Source: Prunus persica (Eukaryota > Streptophyta > Magnoliopsida > Rosales > Rosaceae). From it: DNA of 64,000 nt. The notes beneath the pieces are model-generated. The model was not told the DNA's origin and did no database searches. It worked only from the letters and a program-made list of their open reading frames with translations. Within the stretch, counting starts at the first letter, position 1. Each line of letters starts with the position of its first letter. Of this stretch, positions 36,431-48,779 are shown one piece after another. Both the position numbers and the translations under genes were made by a program. The stretch lies in assembly GCF_000346465.2 (NCBI RefSeq), contig NC_034010.1, positions 7,697,103 through 7,761,102 on the forward strand. The letters are read 5' to 3'.

Positions 36431-38095
36431 TTGAAAAAAAAATAATTCAAACATGGGATTGGATAAGTCCCACAACTTCAAGTGGGTTTGATACTCACGT
36501 GCATTGAAACAACAAAAATTGGCTTTGTTTATGGCCATGTCCAGCAAGCCTCAAATTGAAGGCAAAGATAAAGCACAACTTGGTAAACCATGTATAGGAA
36601 AAGAGTTCAAAAAAGAAGGGAGTTTGACCAACTAATGAAAACTCTCAAAAGAGGTTGGCGGCTTCTGTTTTTGTGGAGTTAATTATTCAATATTTGAATG
36701 AACCATCCTACACTAAAGAGATCTCTCACATATGGCCCATAAAAAGCACAGTAGCAAAGAAGAAAAAGGAGAGGAGAAAGAAGAAAAAATTGAGTTGCTG
36801 CTGAAAAAATAGCTAGAGCATAGAGACAAAAGAAATTGTCATCTCCATTAATTTATGTGTGGTGGCAACCCTTGTGTCAGATTCTTGGATGACAAATCCA
36901 TGTTGGGTGGCAACCCTTGAATCAATTTCTTGGATGATAAATCACATATATGGATAGCAAATCCGTGGGATGATTCCAGTTCAATAAAGCTTTGCCGAGC
37001 AAAAAGAAATCCATGGGAAAATAAAAAAAATTGATGTTTTGGGAGTTAATTCCAAAATGTGCAGAAAAACAGGAACGTGCTATACCCTTGGTTGATGAAA
37101 TCACACCAATTCCTTCTCTGTAGCTGCAAATAAAAAAATGGGAAGTTAGTTCTCTACCACAAGTTGCAGTAAAGGAGTTGATGACAAAAACGAAAACATA
37201 GGAGTTTAATCTCACGACAAATGCAAAATGTGTTTATACCTCTTGAAACTGGCTGACCAACTCTCTCCCTCTTTGTTAAAAAAATGCACCAGTTTCTTCC
37301 CTGTTTGTGCAAATTACACAGACCATTCTCTTCTCAGTTTGAGTATGCTGCATCGAAAGCAAAGAAAAAAAAAAGAAATTAGTCGTTGCAAATAACAAAG
37401 AAGAAAATATGGTGTTGGGAAGATTGATTTGGATTGTATTTGCATACAAACAGAACAAGAAGTAGAGGATAAGTCAGCAAATAAAAAAAGAGAAAGAAAG
37501 TTTAAAGGAGGAGGTTACATTGCACAGTCACTCTTGCTTGAATTCCTCATATTGTGTTTGTGTGCATATAGATAAAGAAAGGAAAAGTGGCCTATATACA
37601 GCTCCGTTTGGAAGATGACTTTGTGTTATGTTTGTTTGTATACAGACAAAAAAAAAAGAAAAAAAAAAGGGAAGTCAGCAAAAAGAAAGAAAAAGAATAG
37701 GCATGTGCCTCTTTGGGTCCCTGGGCTCGTTTTCAATTAAAGTTGTTGTCTACTTTGACTGAAAGAAAGAAAGAAAAAAAAGAAGAAAAAGATGCTATTC
37801 TATGAAACTATTGGTTGTATGGCCTGACAAAAAGAAAGGTCATGCATACCTTTTGTTGTGAAGACAAAGATTGCTCTCTAAGAAGGTCTGACAGTGAAGC
37901 AAAGGAAAATTGGTATGGGGATTCGTTCTAAATAAAGGAGGGATTCTGGGTGGTGGAGTAATTGTTTCCTAAGTCAATCAACACTACAATTCCTTCACGG
38001 CTTCAACACTTGAAGTCCTAATTCAATTGTGACTGGTTTAGCTAAAAGGGATGAGCTTCATGCTGATGACCAACCATGGGCAAACTGATAAAAAA
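36431..38095 (+). other. Non-coding 3' region of a Tat-type element
   Basis: AT- and AG-rich DNA without a gene. Two copies of GGGTGGCAACCCTTG-ATC type sequence lie at about 36862 and 36904, and there are many A-rich runs (AAAGAAAG). The final stretch (CCATGGGCAAACTGATAAAAAA, 38074-38095) lies directly before an LTR start and resembles the pre-LTR end of Tat elements. Whether it belongs to element 1 or to a relative of element 2 is unclear. Confidence 0.4.
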
Positions 38096-38883
38096 TGTTA
38101 GGAGCATAAATAAATTATTGGGTTGTTTGCCTATTAATTCTCAAAAGCCCAAAATATTTAATGAGTGATCCAAATAAACACTCATTAAATTTACAAAGGC
38201 CCACATTGCCTATTATATGGTTCATGGATCAATTTTAAAATCCTTAAAGGTATATTTGGGTCCAAATGGAAATGTCAATTGTAAAAAATTAGTGGGTTCA
38301 TCAAAATTACTCATTATTTTCCTTGGACAATGACAACTGTTTACACCATAATTAACCGAGCATATCCAGCATCAAAACTACTAGCACTAAGGCAGACATG
38401 CTTTCTCCCCTGCTGAAATACCCCAAAGGGACACACAGACAAATCCCTAGAAATGGACTGACATCAACACCTTCCCACATGCCGAAGGAAGACACTCTTC
38501 CGAAGCGGCAGCCACCTGCCAAAGCTCCCGACCGCCGAACCTAATCTCCAGGGACACGTGTCACCACCATAGCAATTTACACAAAGTCCCACATCGAAAC
38601 TTTGTGTAAGACTCCCACTTTCACTTCCCTATAAATAGGGAACAATACCCGAGTAAAAAAGGTAACTATTTTCTCACATTTACTATTACTCTGCCAAAAT
38701 TACCACATATAGTTGACTTAAGCATAGGAGAGCCTTCAGCAGGCACCACAATGGTGTCTGAAGCTTGACGACTGCTTCTTCTTCCTTGTCTTCTACAAGT
38801 TCTTCAAACTCCGAAGGACCTCACCTTCTTCCCTGATGAATATCCTACACTTCTCTAAGTTGACCCTCCCAAAAAAAGCATCA
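38096..38883 (+). repeat. LTR of Tat-type gypsy element 2
   Basis: 788 bp, starts TGTTAGGAGC and ends AAGCATCA, followed six bases later by TAGCGTCGTCTGTGGAA, a mutated form of the primer-binding site. It contains a possible TATA box (CCTATAAATAGGG, 38630) and the block CTTAAGCATAGGAGAGCC that is shared, diverged, with the LTR of element 1. Sequence typical of a 3' internal end lies directly upstream, so this LTR has internal sequence on both sides. Confidence 0.65.
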
Positions 38884-38924
38884 ATAGTTTAGCGTCGTCT
38901 GTGGAATTGACTTCTGAATCCCAT

Positions 38925-39814
38925 TTCCCTCTACCAGCCTCGCTGGCTCCCTCCCTCATCAAGCCACATCACCCCTTCTGCTCCCCAACCTCTGCTATGC
39001 CGAGCGAGACCAGCCACGATATCCAGCGCCACACCTCCTGTGGGGATTCCTTCGGCGGAGGGGAATCTCCAGGAGGAGATGGAGCGCCTCTGTGCCAATA
39101 TGGCCAATATGACGGAGAACTACAAATACCTTTGTACCAAGAATGTCGAGCTAGAGTATGATTGTCGCGCCCTGAAGCGTAACTGGGAAAAAACTTACCC
39201 CCAGGGCGACTAGCAGGACTTTACCCAGGATATTGAACACACTCAGCCGAACTAGCCAGCGGCCTCCCGTCATAGCGCCTCGATCCAGTCCAGGCTCGAC
39301 AAGGGCAAAGGCCACCTTCACCTAAAAGCGACCAAATTACGGCTTCTCCTTATTTCCTTACAGAAGGATTGGCCCCATATCCTGACCAAGATCTATAAAG
39401 ATTGCAGACACTGTATCTAGGAGCTTCAACCAGAGCCTATCCCTATCCCTGTCAACCTTGACGACCCACGAGTGGCACACCTAGGCCCCCTATTGAAGCC
39501 CACCCACTTATCCGTAGGGGAAAGTGTGAGGGACTTGGATGACTGGGAACCTTATCACCCTGAAGACTGGGAGTCTTACCATACCGAAGCATTCAAGGAT
39601 TGGGATGCTTACCCAACTCCTACCCACCCAAACCCAAAGCCTTCAGCACCCGGTGTCCTCCCTCATGCCGACCTGGCCATGAGGCTCCTCTTTGAGAAGG
39701 TCCGGTGTCTTGAGAATAAGCAGCGCCGCAGCCATCAGCCCCTCTGGACGAAGCCACGCCCTGGCCCCGGCCCCTTCACCGAACGTATCCTCAACTATCG
39801 TTATGAGGTCATTC
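38925..39814 (+). pseudogene. N-terminal gag part of Tat-type element 2
   Basis: Broken frames after the primer-binding site. A longer open stretch (39472-39814) reads RDLDDWEPYHPEDWESYH, PTPTHPNPKPSAPGVLPH and LLFEKVRCLEN, ending in FTERILNYRYEV, the point where a gag domain would begin. At 39815 the frame runs into the copia LTR. Stops at 39159 and 39211 break the upstream part. Confidence 0.5.
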
Positions 39815-40323
39815 TGATGGGTTTCCCTCGTTAGTGGAGGAGAGAAAAAGAAGGAAAATAAATATTAAAATAAAATGAAAGAAAGGACGGGGAAATTTGA
39901 AGAAAACGAATGGAAGAGAAAATGAGAATAACTCTCCCTCATGCATGGCTTCCAATTAGTTAGGAATGCTGGCTATAAAAGCAGTTGCCTTTCTTTCAGT
40001 TCAACGCATCCCTTAGAAAACCAAAACGTAGACAGTTTTGAGAGATAAGAAAGCCTCACTTGTATGAGAGAGAAAATCCTCTTGAGAGAAAAACCAAGAG
40101 AGAGTTTAGTCACAGGTGTTTGGTGAGATGATTTTTGTATTCCCATTATTTTTCTTAGTGAAAGATAGAGTGTTAATTTTGCCCATTTTATTTACACGAG
40201 GTTGGGACAAGTCAGATCTGGGAGTGCCATATTTATTTATTGGCTCTTTGATTTTTCACCATCTTTCCCAACAAGTGGTTTTAGAGCTTTGGCTCAAAAA
40301 ATTATATTCTTGTGTAATTTAAG

Positions 40324-43300
40324 ATGGAGGAGTCATCGTCATCATCATCAGCAACAATGTTAAAATTGACCGCATCCAATTACTCCATTTGGAAGCCAAG
40401 AATGGAGGACATCCTTTACTGCAAGGATTTGTATGAGCCCCTTCAATTGTTAGGACAAAAACCAGAAGGGAAGTCAGACGATGCATGAAGCATTCTGAAT
40501 AGAAAAGCTGTCGGACAAATCCGACAATGGATGGATCAAGGTGTGTTCCACCATGTGGCACAAGAGACGGATGCATACAAATTATGGACAAAATTGTCCT
40601 CCATGTATGAGTGGAAGACCGCTCAAAATAAAGCATTGGTTATCCGACGGTTGGTAAACCTTAAATACAGAGATGGTTGAAGTGTTACCGAGCATCTCAG
40701 TGACTTCTAAGGTTTGATCAACCTGTTGACGAATATGAAGATGGTGCTTGATGATGAGTTACAAGCACTAGTGTTACTCAGCTCTTTGCCTGATAGCTGG
40801 GATACACTAGGAGTATCCTTAAGAAATTTAGCTCCTGAAGGTGTTCTTACATTGGACATAGTTAAAGATAGCATGTTTAATGAAGCAGTAAGGAGGAAAG
40901 AACAAGGTGTAGTAACCGAGTCAGAAGCCCTCGTCTCAGAGTATCGTGGAAGAACTAACAATAGAAAATTCCACAGCCGAGACAAGTCAAAGGGCAGGTC
41001 AAGAGATGGCTCGAGAGAAATGTCCAAGACAAGAAAGAACCTAGAACATTACCATTGTGGCCGGATAGGCCACATGAAGAGAGAGTGCAGGTTGTTTAAA
41101 CGAGAGCAAGATAGAGGTAACAAAAAGAGTGATACCAGACACACGACTGCAACTACCTTTGGTGGAAATGAGGTAATTATCCTATGTGGTGATGGTTTCG
41201 TTAATTTTTCCTCTCAAGATACATGCTGGATAGTAGATTCTTGTGCATCATTTCATGTCATCTCACGGAAGGACTTCTTTACATCTTACACAAATGGAGA
41301 TTTTGGTAAAGTGCGGATGGAAAATGACAAATTGTCCAAGATCGTGGGAAGAGGAGATATTTCCCTTGAAACCAACACAAGTTCTCACTTGGTCCTCAAG
41401 GATGTGAGACATGTTCCAGACATGCGTCTCAATCTAATCTCCACTGGATTACTTGACGATGAAGGATACATCAATGTCTTTGCTGAAGGAAAATGGAAAC
41501 TCAGCAAGAACTTTCTTGTCCTAGCACGAGGGAAGAAGGAGAACACACTCTACATGACACATGCAAAAGTCAATAATGGGTACGTAAATGCTCTCGTAGA
41601 AGACTCGATCGAGCTATGGTATAAACAGCTTGGTCACACGAGCGAGAAAGGGCTGCAAATTCTAGCCAAAAGAGAGGCACTGACTGGGATGAAGAAAGGC
41701 ATACCTCCAAAATCATGCACGTATTGCTTGGCTGGAAAGCAGCATAGCGCTTCATTTCAACATGGTCATGCACAAAGAAAACCCAATGTATTGGATGTCG
41801 TATACTCTGATATTTGTGGTCCTATGACCACAAGTACTCTTGGTGGTGCAAGATATTTTGTTACCTTCATTGACGATCATTCCAGGAAGGTATAGGCTTA
41901 CGCACTTAGAACAAAAGATCAAGTATATGAAGTTTTCAAGCAGTTTCATGATAGCATTGAACGAGAGACTGGTAGAAGCTTGAAATGTATTCGCACCGAT
42001 AACAGAGGAGAATATATGGGGACGTTTAGAAACTACTGTAGAAATAATGGAATCAGGCATGAACGATCTGTTCTAAAGACTCCTCAATATAATGACATAG
42101 CTGAGAGAATGAACAAAACAATGTTATCTCATGCCAAGCGGCCCAAAAGGTTTTGGAGTGAAGCCCTGATGACTGCGGTTGATCTAATAACCTTTCTCCT
42201 TCAGCATCTTTGAATGGTGATGTCCCGAACAAGTTTTGGTCGGGAAAAGACATTTCCTACAATCATTTGAAAGTTTTTGGTTGTAGAGCTTTTGTTCGTA
42301 TTCCTAAAAATGAGAAATCCAAGCTTGACACAAAGTCAAAAGAATGTATCTTCGTGGGATATGGGAACGAAGAATTCGATTATAGGTTATGAGATATGTA
42401 GCTAGAAAGATTATTAGAAATAGAGATGTTGTCTTCTTTGAAGATCAGAACATTGAAGACATTCGAAGAGGTGATAAACCTGATAATCCTAGAGAATATC
42501 CAGCTAACTTGGGATCCAGTTCCTCCTCCATTGGAGCACAATGACGGGCGAGATGAATCCCAATGATACTGAAGATCCAGCTAGTGATCCTATTATAAAT
42601 GAACCAGTTGATGATGACATGAGTGATGATCATACAACTGATGGTATAGTAGATGATGTAGCTGATGAAGGGCTAGATGCACAAGCCCATGAAGAGCCAG
42701 CGGTCGAATTCCAACCAAGAATATCGACCAGGGTACGAAGACCTCCGAGTAGGTATTTTCCAGATGATTACATTCTCCTAACAGATTGGGGAGAACCAGA
42801 ATGCTATAAAGAAGCATTAACCCATGATCAATAAGATGAATCGTTGAAAGCTATGCATGAAAAGATGCAATCTCTACATGAGAACCACACATATGATCTG
42901 GTGAATCTACCAAAAGGTAGAAGAGCACTCAAGAACAAATGGGTGTATCGACTGAAGATGGAAGAAAACAACTCTAAGCCCAGGTTTAAGGTAAGGTTGT
43001 GAAAGGTTTCAGTCAAAAGAAAGGAATTGACTTTGAAGAGATTTTCTCACCCGTTGTGAAGATGTCATCCATACGGGTTGTACTGGGTTTGGCTGCAAGC
43101 CTGGATCTCGAGATCGAACAGCTAGATGTGAAGACAACTTTTCTTCACGGAGATCTTGAAGAAGAAATCTACATGGAGCAACCAGAAGGATTCAAAGTCA
43201 AAGAAAAAAAAGATTTGGTATGTCGGCTGAAGAAGAGCTTATATGGACTCAAGCAGGTACCTCGACAATGGTACAAGAAGTTTGATTCCTTCATGATTGA

Positions 43301-44354
43301 ACACGGATATTGGAGGACTACTTCAAACCATTGTGCATTTGTGAAAAGATTTGATGATGGTGAATTCATCATACTTCTTCTCTATGTCGATGACATGTTG
43401 ATCGTAGGACAAAACAGTGACAAGATTAGGAAGCTGAAGAAAGAGTTGAGCAAGTCTTTTGCTATGAAAGACTTAGGACCTGCAAAACGAATCCTCGGTA
43501 TGAGTATATCCTGTGATAGAAAAAATCAGAAGTTGAGGTTATCACAAGAAAGTTATATTGAGAAGGTACTAAAATGGTTTAACATGGATAAAGCAAAACC
43601 AGTTTCTACTCCATTTCCTAATCACTTCAAGCTTAGTTCAAAGCAGAGTCCTACATGTGAGAAAGGAAAAGAAAACATGGCTATGGTGCCATATTCCTCA
43701 GTTGTTGGTAGTCTGATGTATGCAATGATTTGCACGAGTCTAGACATAACGCACGCAGTTGGCGTTGTAAGCAGATTTCTGTCTAAACCAGGCAGAGAGC
43801 TTTGGAATTCTTGGAAGTGGATTCTCAGATATCTCAGGGGTACTTCCAAAATGAGTTTGTGCTTTGGAGGTGGAAAACCTGCATTGATTGGCTAGACAGA
43901 TGCAGACATGGCAGGAGATCTTTATTCTAGAAAATCTACTTCAGGATACCAACTTACATTTTCAGGGGGAGTAGTTTCGTGGCAATCAAAGTTATAGAAA
44001 TGTGTTGCTCTATCAACCACAGAGGCAGAGTTTATTGCAGCTACTGAAGAGTGCAAAGAAATGCTCTGGATGAAGCGATTCCTATAAGAATTAGGGCAAG
44101 AGCAGCATAAATACATCTTGCATTGTGATAGTCAGAGTGCGATCCACTTGAGCAAGAATCTGAGTTTTCACTCGAGGTCGAAGCACATTGATGTGCGATA
44201 TCACTAGATACATGATGTGTTGGAGTCTAAGCAATTACAGCTTGAGAAAATCCATACTGATGACAATAGTTCAGATATGATAACCAAGTCCTTACCTAAG
44301 GACAAGTACGAATTTTGCAGAAGAGCAGCTGGACTGCTGGAGCCCTCCACCTAA
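40324..44354 (+). pseudogene. Gag-pol polyprotein of the Tnt1-like copia element
   Basis: Begins ATGGAGGAG at 40324 and ends TAA at 44352. Gag contains a zinc knuckle whose first cysteine is replaced (HYHCGRIGHMKREC). Protease has VDSCAS (41240) instead of VDTGAS but keeps the aspartate. Integrase has the HHCC region (ELWYKQLGH...CTYCLAGKQH) and DDE residues in YSDICGPM, RTDNRGEY and IAERMN. RT has an intact YVDDML at about 43386, and RNase H has TDADMAGD. In-frame stops lie near 40486, 40678, 40708, 41893, 42390, 43893, 43996, 44085 and 44205. The frame shifts near 42150-42210, between 42392 and 42541, and between 42834 and 42999. It cannot make a full polyprotein. Confidence 0.9.
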
Positions 44355-44370
44355 GTCGGGAGGAGGAGAT

Positions 44371-44823
44371 TGATGGGTTTCCCTTGTTAGTGGAGGAGAG
44401 AAAAAGAAGGAAAATAAATATTAAAATAAAATGAAAGAAAGGACGGGAAATTTTGAAGAAGGAAGAGAAAATGAGAAAAACTCTCCCTCATGCATGGCCA
44501 CCAATTAGTTAGGAATGCTGGCGATAAAATCAGTTGTCTTTCTTTCAGTTCAACGCATCCCTTAGAATACCAAAACTTAGACAATTTTGAGAGATAAGAA
44601 AGCCTAACTTGTGTAAGAGAGAAAATCCTCTTGAGAGAAAAAACAAGAGAGAGTTTAGCCACCGGTGTTTGGTGAGATTATTTTTGTATTCCCATTATTT
44701 TTCTTAGTGGAAGATAGACTGTTAATTTTGCCCATTTTATTTTCACAAGGCTGGGAGAAGTCAGATTCTGGGAGTGCCATATTTATTTATTGGTTCTTTG
44801 ATTTTTCGCCATCTTTCCCAACA
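44371..44823 (+). repeat. 3' LTR of the Tnt1-like element, followed by a primer-binding site
   Basis: Closely similar to 39815-40273, with a few substitutions and a small deletion near 44455. It is followed by AGTGGTATCAGAGCTT, which should occur only after a 5' LTR. Confidence 0.9.
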
Positions 44824-44864
44824 AGTGGTATCAGAGCTTCGGCTCAAAAAATTATATTATTGTG

Positions 44865-46592
44865 TGGCCCAACCAACCCATCAAGGAATAGGCAGCAATC
44901 CATGCGAAGGCCGAATACTTTAACCCCAAGAGTCGCCCAGCCAACCCGTCACGGAGCACTTCTGGCGATGCCCTACTTGCTTCAGCACCTACTCCAGCGA
45001 AACCTCACCATTCTGCTCCTGCCCCCGATAATCAAGGTACCCAGCACCCTAAGAGGAAGGATGGCTACCAGCATACCTTCAGCAATGGGAAGCACAGCCG
45101 ACACGGTAACCACCATCAGTTTGACGGCAACAACCCTTCAAGGACAAATGGTTGTGCCCCGCTCCCCTTTAGCCCAAGCCCATATTCGAAGTATTCACCA
45201 CCCTCAACACCACTTACGAAAACATCCTGGTCAATGAGGCACCCACTAACCCAAACCTCCCTCTTGGAGACCGACCGGCAAGCCCATGTCGAACACAGGC
45301 GTCTTCTGCCCTTTTCACCAATTTACTAGTCATGACACAAAATCCTGCATCGCCCTGCGCCACATCATTGAAGGTCTCATCCGTGAGGGGAAACTAGACA
45401 AGAATGTTTACAACCTCCCGCCTCCCCCGAACCCTTACCAACAACAGATTAACATGATTTCCACCATCAGTGGCGGTCCTACATTGGCTGGGATCTCCAA
45501 TAACTCCATCAAGCATTATGTCTGCTCTTCTTACGCACACCAGGTCTTCAGCACTGAGCAGGGGCGCCTGCCAAAGACGCCTAAGTCAGGCTGGGTCTCA
45601 ATTTACCTTCAACAAGGAGGAGGAGCGTGGTGTCATCCTCCCCCATGATGACCCACTAATCATTTGGGCTAACATCTCTAACTTTGACGTCGAGCGCTTC
45701 CTGGTCGACACACTGGCAGTTCGGTCAGTGTCATGTTCGCCGACGCTTTCAACGAACTCCAAGTCGCTATTCACTTGCTCGACCGAAGCATCACACCTCT
45801 CGTGAGATTTTCTGGTGATGTCATCCAGCCCATTAGAAGCATCCACCTCCTCTCTCTATCGGTTCAGCACCCCAACGAGCAACAGTCATTACTCCTTCAT
45901 TGTTGATTGTCCCACGGCCTACAATGTCATTCTTGGATGCCCTGTCTTGGCACAAATGAAGATTTTCATCTCCACGCACATGTTGTTGATGAAATTCCCT
46001 ACCATTCATGGCATGGGCACGGTGCGCGGCAACCAACTTAGGGCCCGAAGTTTCTACGCTTCGACAGTCCAATCTACCAATCCAAGCCAACGGCGTGAGG
46101 CCCTCTCAGTGACTAAAGCCTAACCCCCTCCTTAAGCCAGCGCTAAAAGACCTAAGGACCCTAGGGAGGAATCTGTCACCTAGCAGGCTAAACCTGTGGA
46201 GGACCTTGAACTTGTTTGCCTTCATGACGACCTCTTGGATCGACAGGTCCAGATTGGCACTGCCCTCTCACCTGACCTTTGTTCCACCCTCATAACCTTC
46301 CTTCGTCTAAACTCCAAGGTCTTTGCCTGGTTCTACAATGACATGCCTTGCATATCACCGGATATCATTTCCCATCGGCTCAGCATTAACCCTACCGTTC
46401 GACCCGTTCCGCAGAAGCATCGTGCCTATGACCTAGAGAGATATGAGGTCATGAAGGCGGAGGTGGACAAGCTAAGTAGCATTGGTTTCATCAAGGAGGT
46501 GGACTATCCCACCTGGCTTGCCAATGTGGTGATGGTCCATAAACCAAAGAAAGGCCGACGCATGTGTGTAGACTACACCAACCTTAATCGGG
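44865..46592 (+). pseudogene. C-terminal gag, protease and start of RT of Tat-type element 2
   Basis: A zinc-binding-like block occurs at 45300 (CPFHQFTSHDTKSCIALRH) and the typical LIREGKLDKNV follows. Then comes ISGGPTLAGISNNSIKHY and protease (FLVDTLAV-type with a frame break, then MFADAFNEL), with in-frame stops and a frameshift near 45600-45720. RT begins at about 46380: RPVPQKHRAYDLERYEVMKA, VDKLSSIGFIKEVDYPTW, then RRMCVDYTNLNRA, where it stops at 46592, before the catalytic YXDD. Confidence 0.75.
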
Positions 46593-46624
46593 CTTTTGTA
46601 AACTATTGAACCGTCATTTTCAAG

Positions 46625-48300
46625 TGCCATCTTGTACGACATTGTAAGGCATTTTATGATTATGTATGATGAGATGAAATAAAAGTTGAAAGGAGAATTA
46701 GCATCACATAGAGTGTGCCTCACAACGACACTTGGACAATTGTTCAAAACCTAAATTATATGTTGATCACAGCACACTTTATAGATGGTGAATGGAATTT
46801 GCACAAAAGAGTTTTGAACTTTTGTGTTATTGCTAATCACAAGGGGAACTCAATTGGTAAACTCCTTGAGACTTGTTTGCTTCATTGGGATTTGAAGAAG
46901 ATACTCGCAATCACAACTGATAATACTTCTTCAAACACGAAGGCAATAGATTACTTGAAGTCGAAGATGGGTCATTGGAAGAATGGTAGTCTTGTGTTGG
47001 AAGGAAAGTACACGCATGTGAGGTGTTGTGCTCATATTGTCAATTTGATTGTTCAAGATGGCTTGAAAAAACTAGAGAAAAGCATATTGTCAATAAGGAA
47101 TGCGGTTAGGTATGTAAGATTCTCTCCACAAAGATTAAAGGAATTTAAAACTTTTGTTTTGAAGGAGCGAATAGAATGCAAATGGCTTGTGGTGTTGGAT
47201 ATTACAACTAGGTGGAATTCAACATATATGATGTTGGATGCTGCTTTGATTTGAAAAAGGCTTTGTGAGAATGGGAGAAAATGATAATGCCCATCTTCAT
47301 TTTGGTTTGGTGAAGATGAACTGGTTAAGGAAGATGGGGTTGGTTGCATCTAGGCCTAAAAAGAGGGTAGGGCACCAACTAAGGAAGATTGGAGCAATGC
47401 TTTTACTTTTGTCAATTTTTTAAAGGTCTTTTATAATATGACATTGAAGATGAGTATTTCTTTGTATCTCGCTTCCCATACCACCTTTTATAATTTGATT
47501 GCAATGGAGGGTGAAATTGGTGACTTGTTCTTTGGAGATCAATTACCAAGTCAAACTCACACCTCCACTATTTTGAAAGATATCGCATGTAGCATGAAGA
47601 TGAAATTTGAGAAGTATTGGATTGACCTTGATAAAGTGAACCAACTTTTAATGGTAGCACATGTTCTTGATCCTCGGTAAAATTTCGGGAACATGGAGTT
47701 TGTATTAAAAATGAGGTTTGAAAACCTGTAAGATGCTACTAAGAAGAAGAATGAAATGAAAGAGCTTTTAATGAAGCTTTATGAGGAGTATATTATCTCA
47801 ACACCTCCTACTACTCAAGGTACTAGTGCTAATGGTGATACTAATTCTACTATTAGTACCACTATGACAAGTTCTAACTGAAAAGGAGGAGAAAAGCACC
47901 TTTGGGAAATGGAGGAAAGTTAGATAAAAGAATCTTAAGCAAGTAACACCATGATATTGGAGTATGAAATTGATAGGTACTTAACTGACCCAATTGAAAA
48001 AGTGATTCCCAACTTCGATATTTTCAAGTGGTGGAAATTGAATGGAGTTAAATATCCGGGTTTGTCACTTATTGCAAAGGATGTACTTGATATTCCCTCA
48101 TCAACAGTGATTTCGGAATCATTTTTTGCACAGGTGGTTAATTCATTTTGTACTTTTTTAACTCCTAAGATTGTGGAGGCCTTAATTTGTTCTCAAAATT
48201 AATTAAGATCCGATGACATTTCCTCTATACAATATGAGCCAACCATTCAAGAGATAGAGTTTTATGAATCCATTGAGTCAGTATTTGTTTCTAGTTTTAT
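46625..48300 (+). pseudogene. hAT (Ac/RICESLEEPER-type) transposase, pseudogene
   Basis: Frames give TAHFIDGEWNLHKRVLNFC, TTDNTSSNTKAIDYLKSKMG and HVRCCAHIVNLIVQDGLKKL, then LDITTRWNSTYMML, all typical of plant hAT transposases; the RW block belongs to the catalytic fold. The C-terminal dimerisation domain is at 47950-48150 (NFDIFKWWKLNGVKYPGL, DVLDIPSSTVISESFF). Stops at 47252, 47678, 47728, 47878 and others break it, and the N-terminal BED domain is missing. Transposase would cut and move hAT DNA; this copy is inactive. Confidence 0.85.
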
Positions 48301-48323
48301 GTGATTTAATGATGTATACTATA

Positions 48324-48779
48324 GAGTAAATTACTCAGACGATCCTCAAACTTATACCCGATTTACATTTTGGTCCCTTAATTAAATTATTCATTCAAAT
48401 GGTCCATCAACTCTATATTAATTGCTCCATTGGTCCTACCGTTATATTATGTTAATGTTGCCGTCAAATGTAAGGTAAAACCGTCCATAACCGTCTTATG
48501 TTCTCCAAATAGGTGATAAAGTGGTGATACATAGGTGATAAAGTAGTGATACATAGGTGATAAAGTGGTGATAAAAGGGTGATACATAAGTCAAAAGTCT
48601 TATTTACCCCCACAAATGTAGCATGTGCTGCTCACATGACTAAATTTAACAGAAAATGTAACGGTAGGACCAAAGCGCCGATTAATAAAAAGTTGGTGGA
48701 CCATTTGAATGAATAATTTAGTTTATGGACCAAAATGTAAATCGGGTACAAATTTGATGACCATTTGAGTAATTTACCC
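48324..48779. mobile_element. Mutator-like MITE with TSD TACTATA
   Basis: Left end GAGTAAATTACTCAGACGAT and the inverse of the right end (GGGTAAATTACTCAAATGGT) form terminal inverted repeats extending about 60 bp, including CCCGATTTACATTTTGGTCC. TACTATA flanks both sides (48317-48323 and 48780-48786). Long TIRs with a 7-9 bp duplication point to a Mutator-like element. The centre carries tandem copies of AGGTGATAAAGTGGTGATACAT (48515-48590). Confidence 0.7.

Larger units (their letters stand above)
39815..44864 (+). mobile_element. Tnt1-like Ty1/copia retrotransposon, nearly full length
   Basis: LTRs 39815-40273 (459 bp) and 44371-44823 (453 bp), both starting TGATGGGTTTCCC and ending TTTCCCAACA. 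The polypurine tract GGGAGGAGGAGAT precedes the 3' LTR. A primer-binding site of the tRNA-iMet type follows both LTRs: TGGTTTTAGAGC at 40276 (mutated) and TGGTATCAGAGC at 44826 (intact). Similarity to the leader continues to about 44864 beyond the second LTR, so no ordinary target duplication is visible. The polyprotein is in a Tnt1-type order (gag, protease, integrase, RT, RNase H). Confidence 0.9.
38884..46592 (+). mobile_element. Ty3/gypsy (Tat-type) retrotransposon 2, interrupted and 3'-truncated
   Basis: Primer-binding site (38889), N-terminal gag (38925-39814), interruption by a copia element (39815-44864), C-terminal gag (44865-45300), protease (45290-46050), RT start (46400-46592), then an abrupt change to hAT sequence. 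The central gag domain is absent, so sequence was lost at the copia junction. Codon use and GC content are higher than in element 1, and the proteins are diverged from it, so this is a separate family. Confidence 0.75.

Noticed and set aside
44665..45237. 190-residue open frame
   Set aside because: Runs from LTR sequence across the breakpoint at about 44864 into out-of-frame Tat gag; a chimera by chance.
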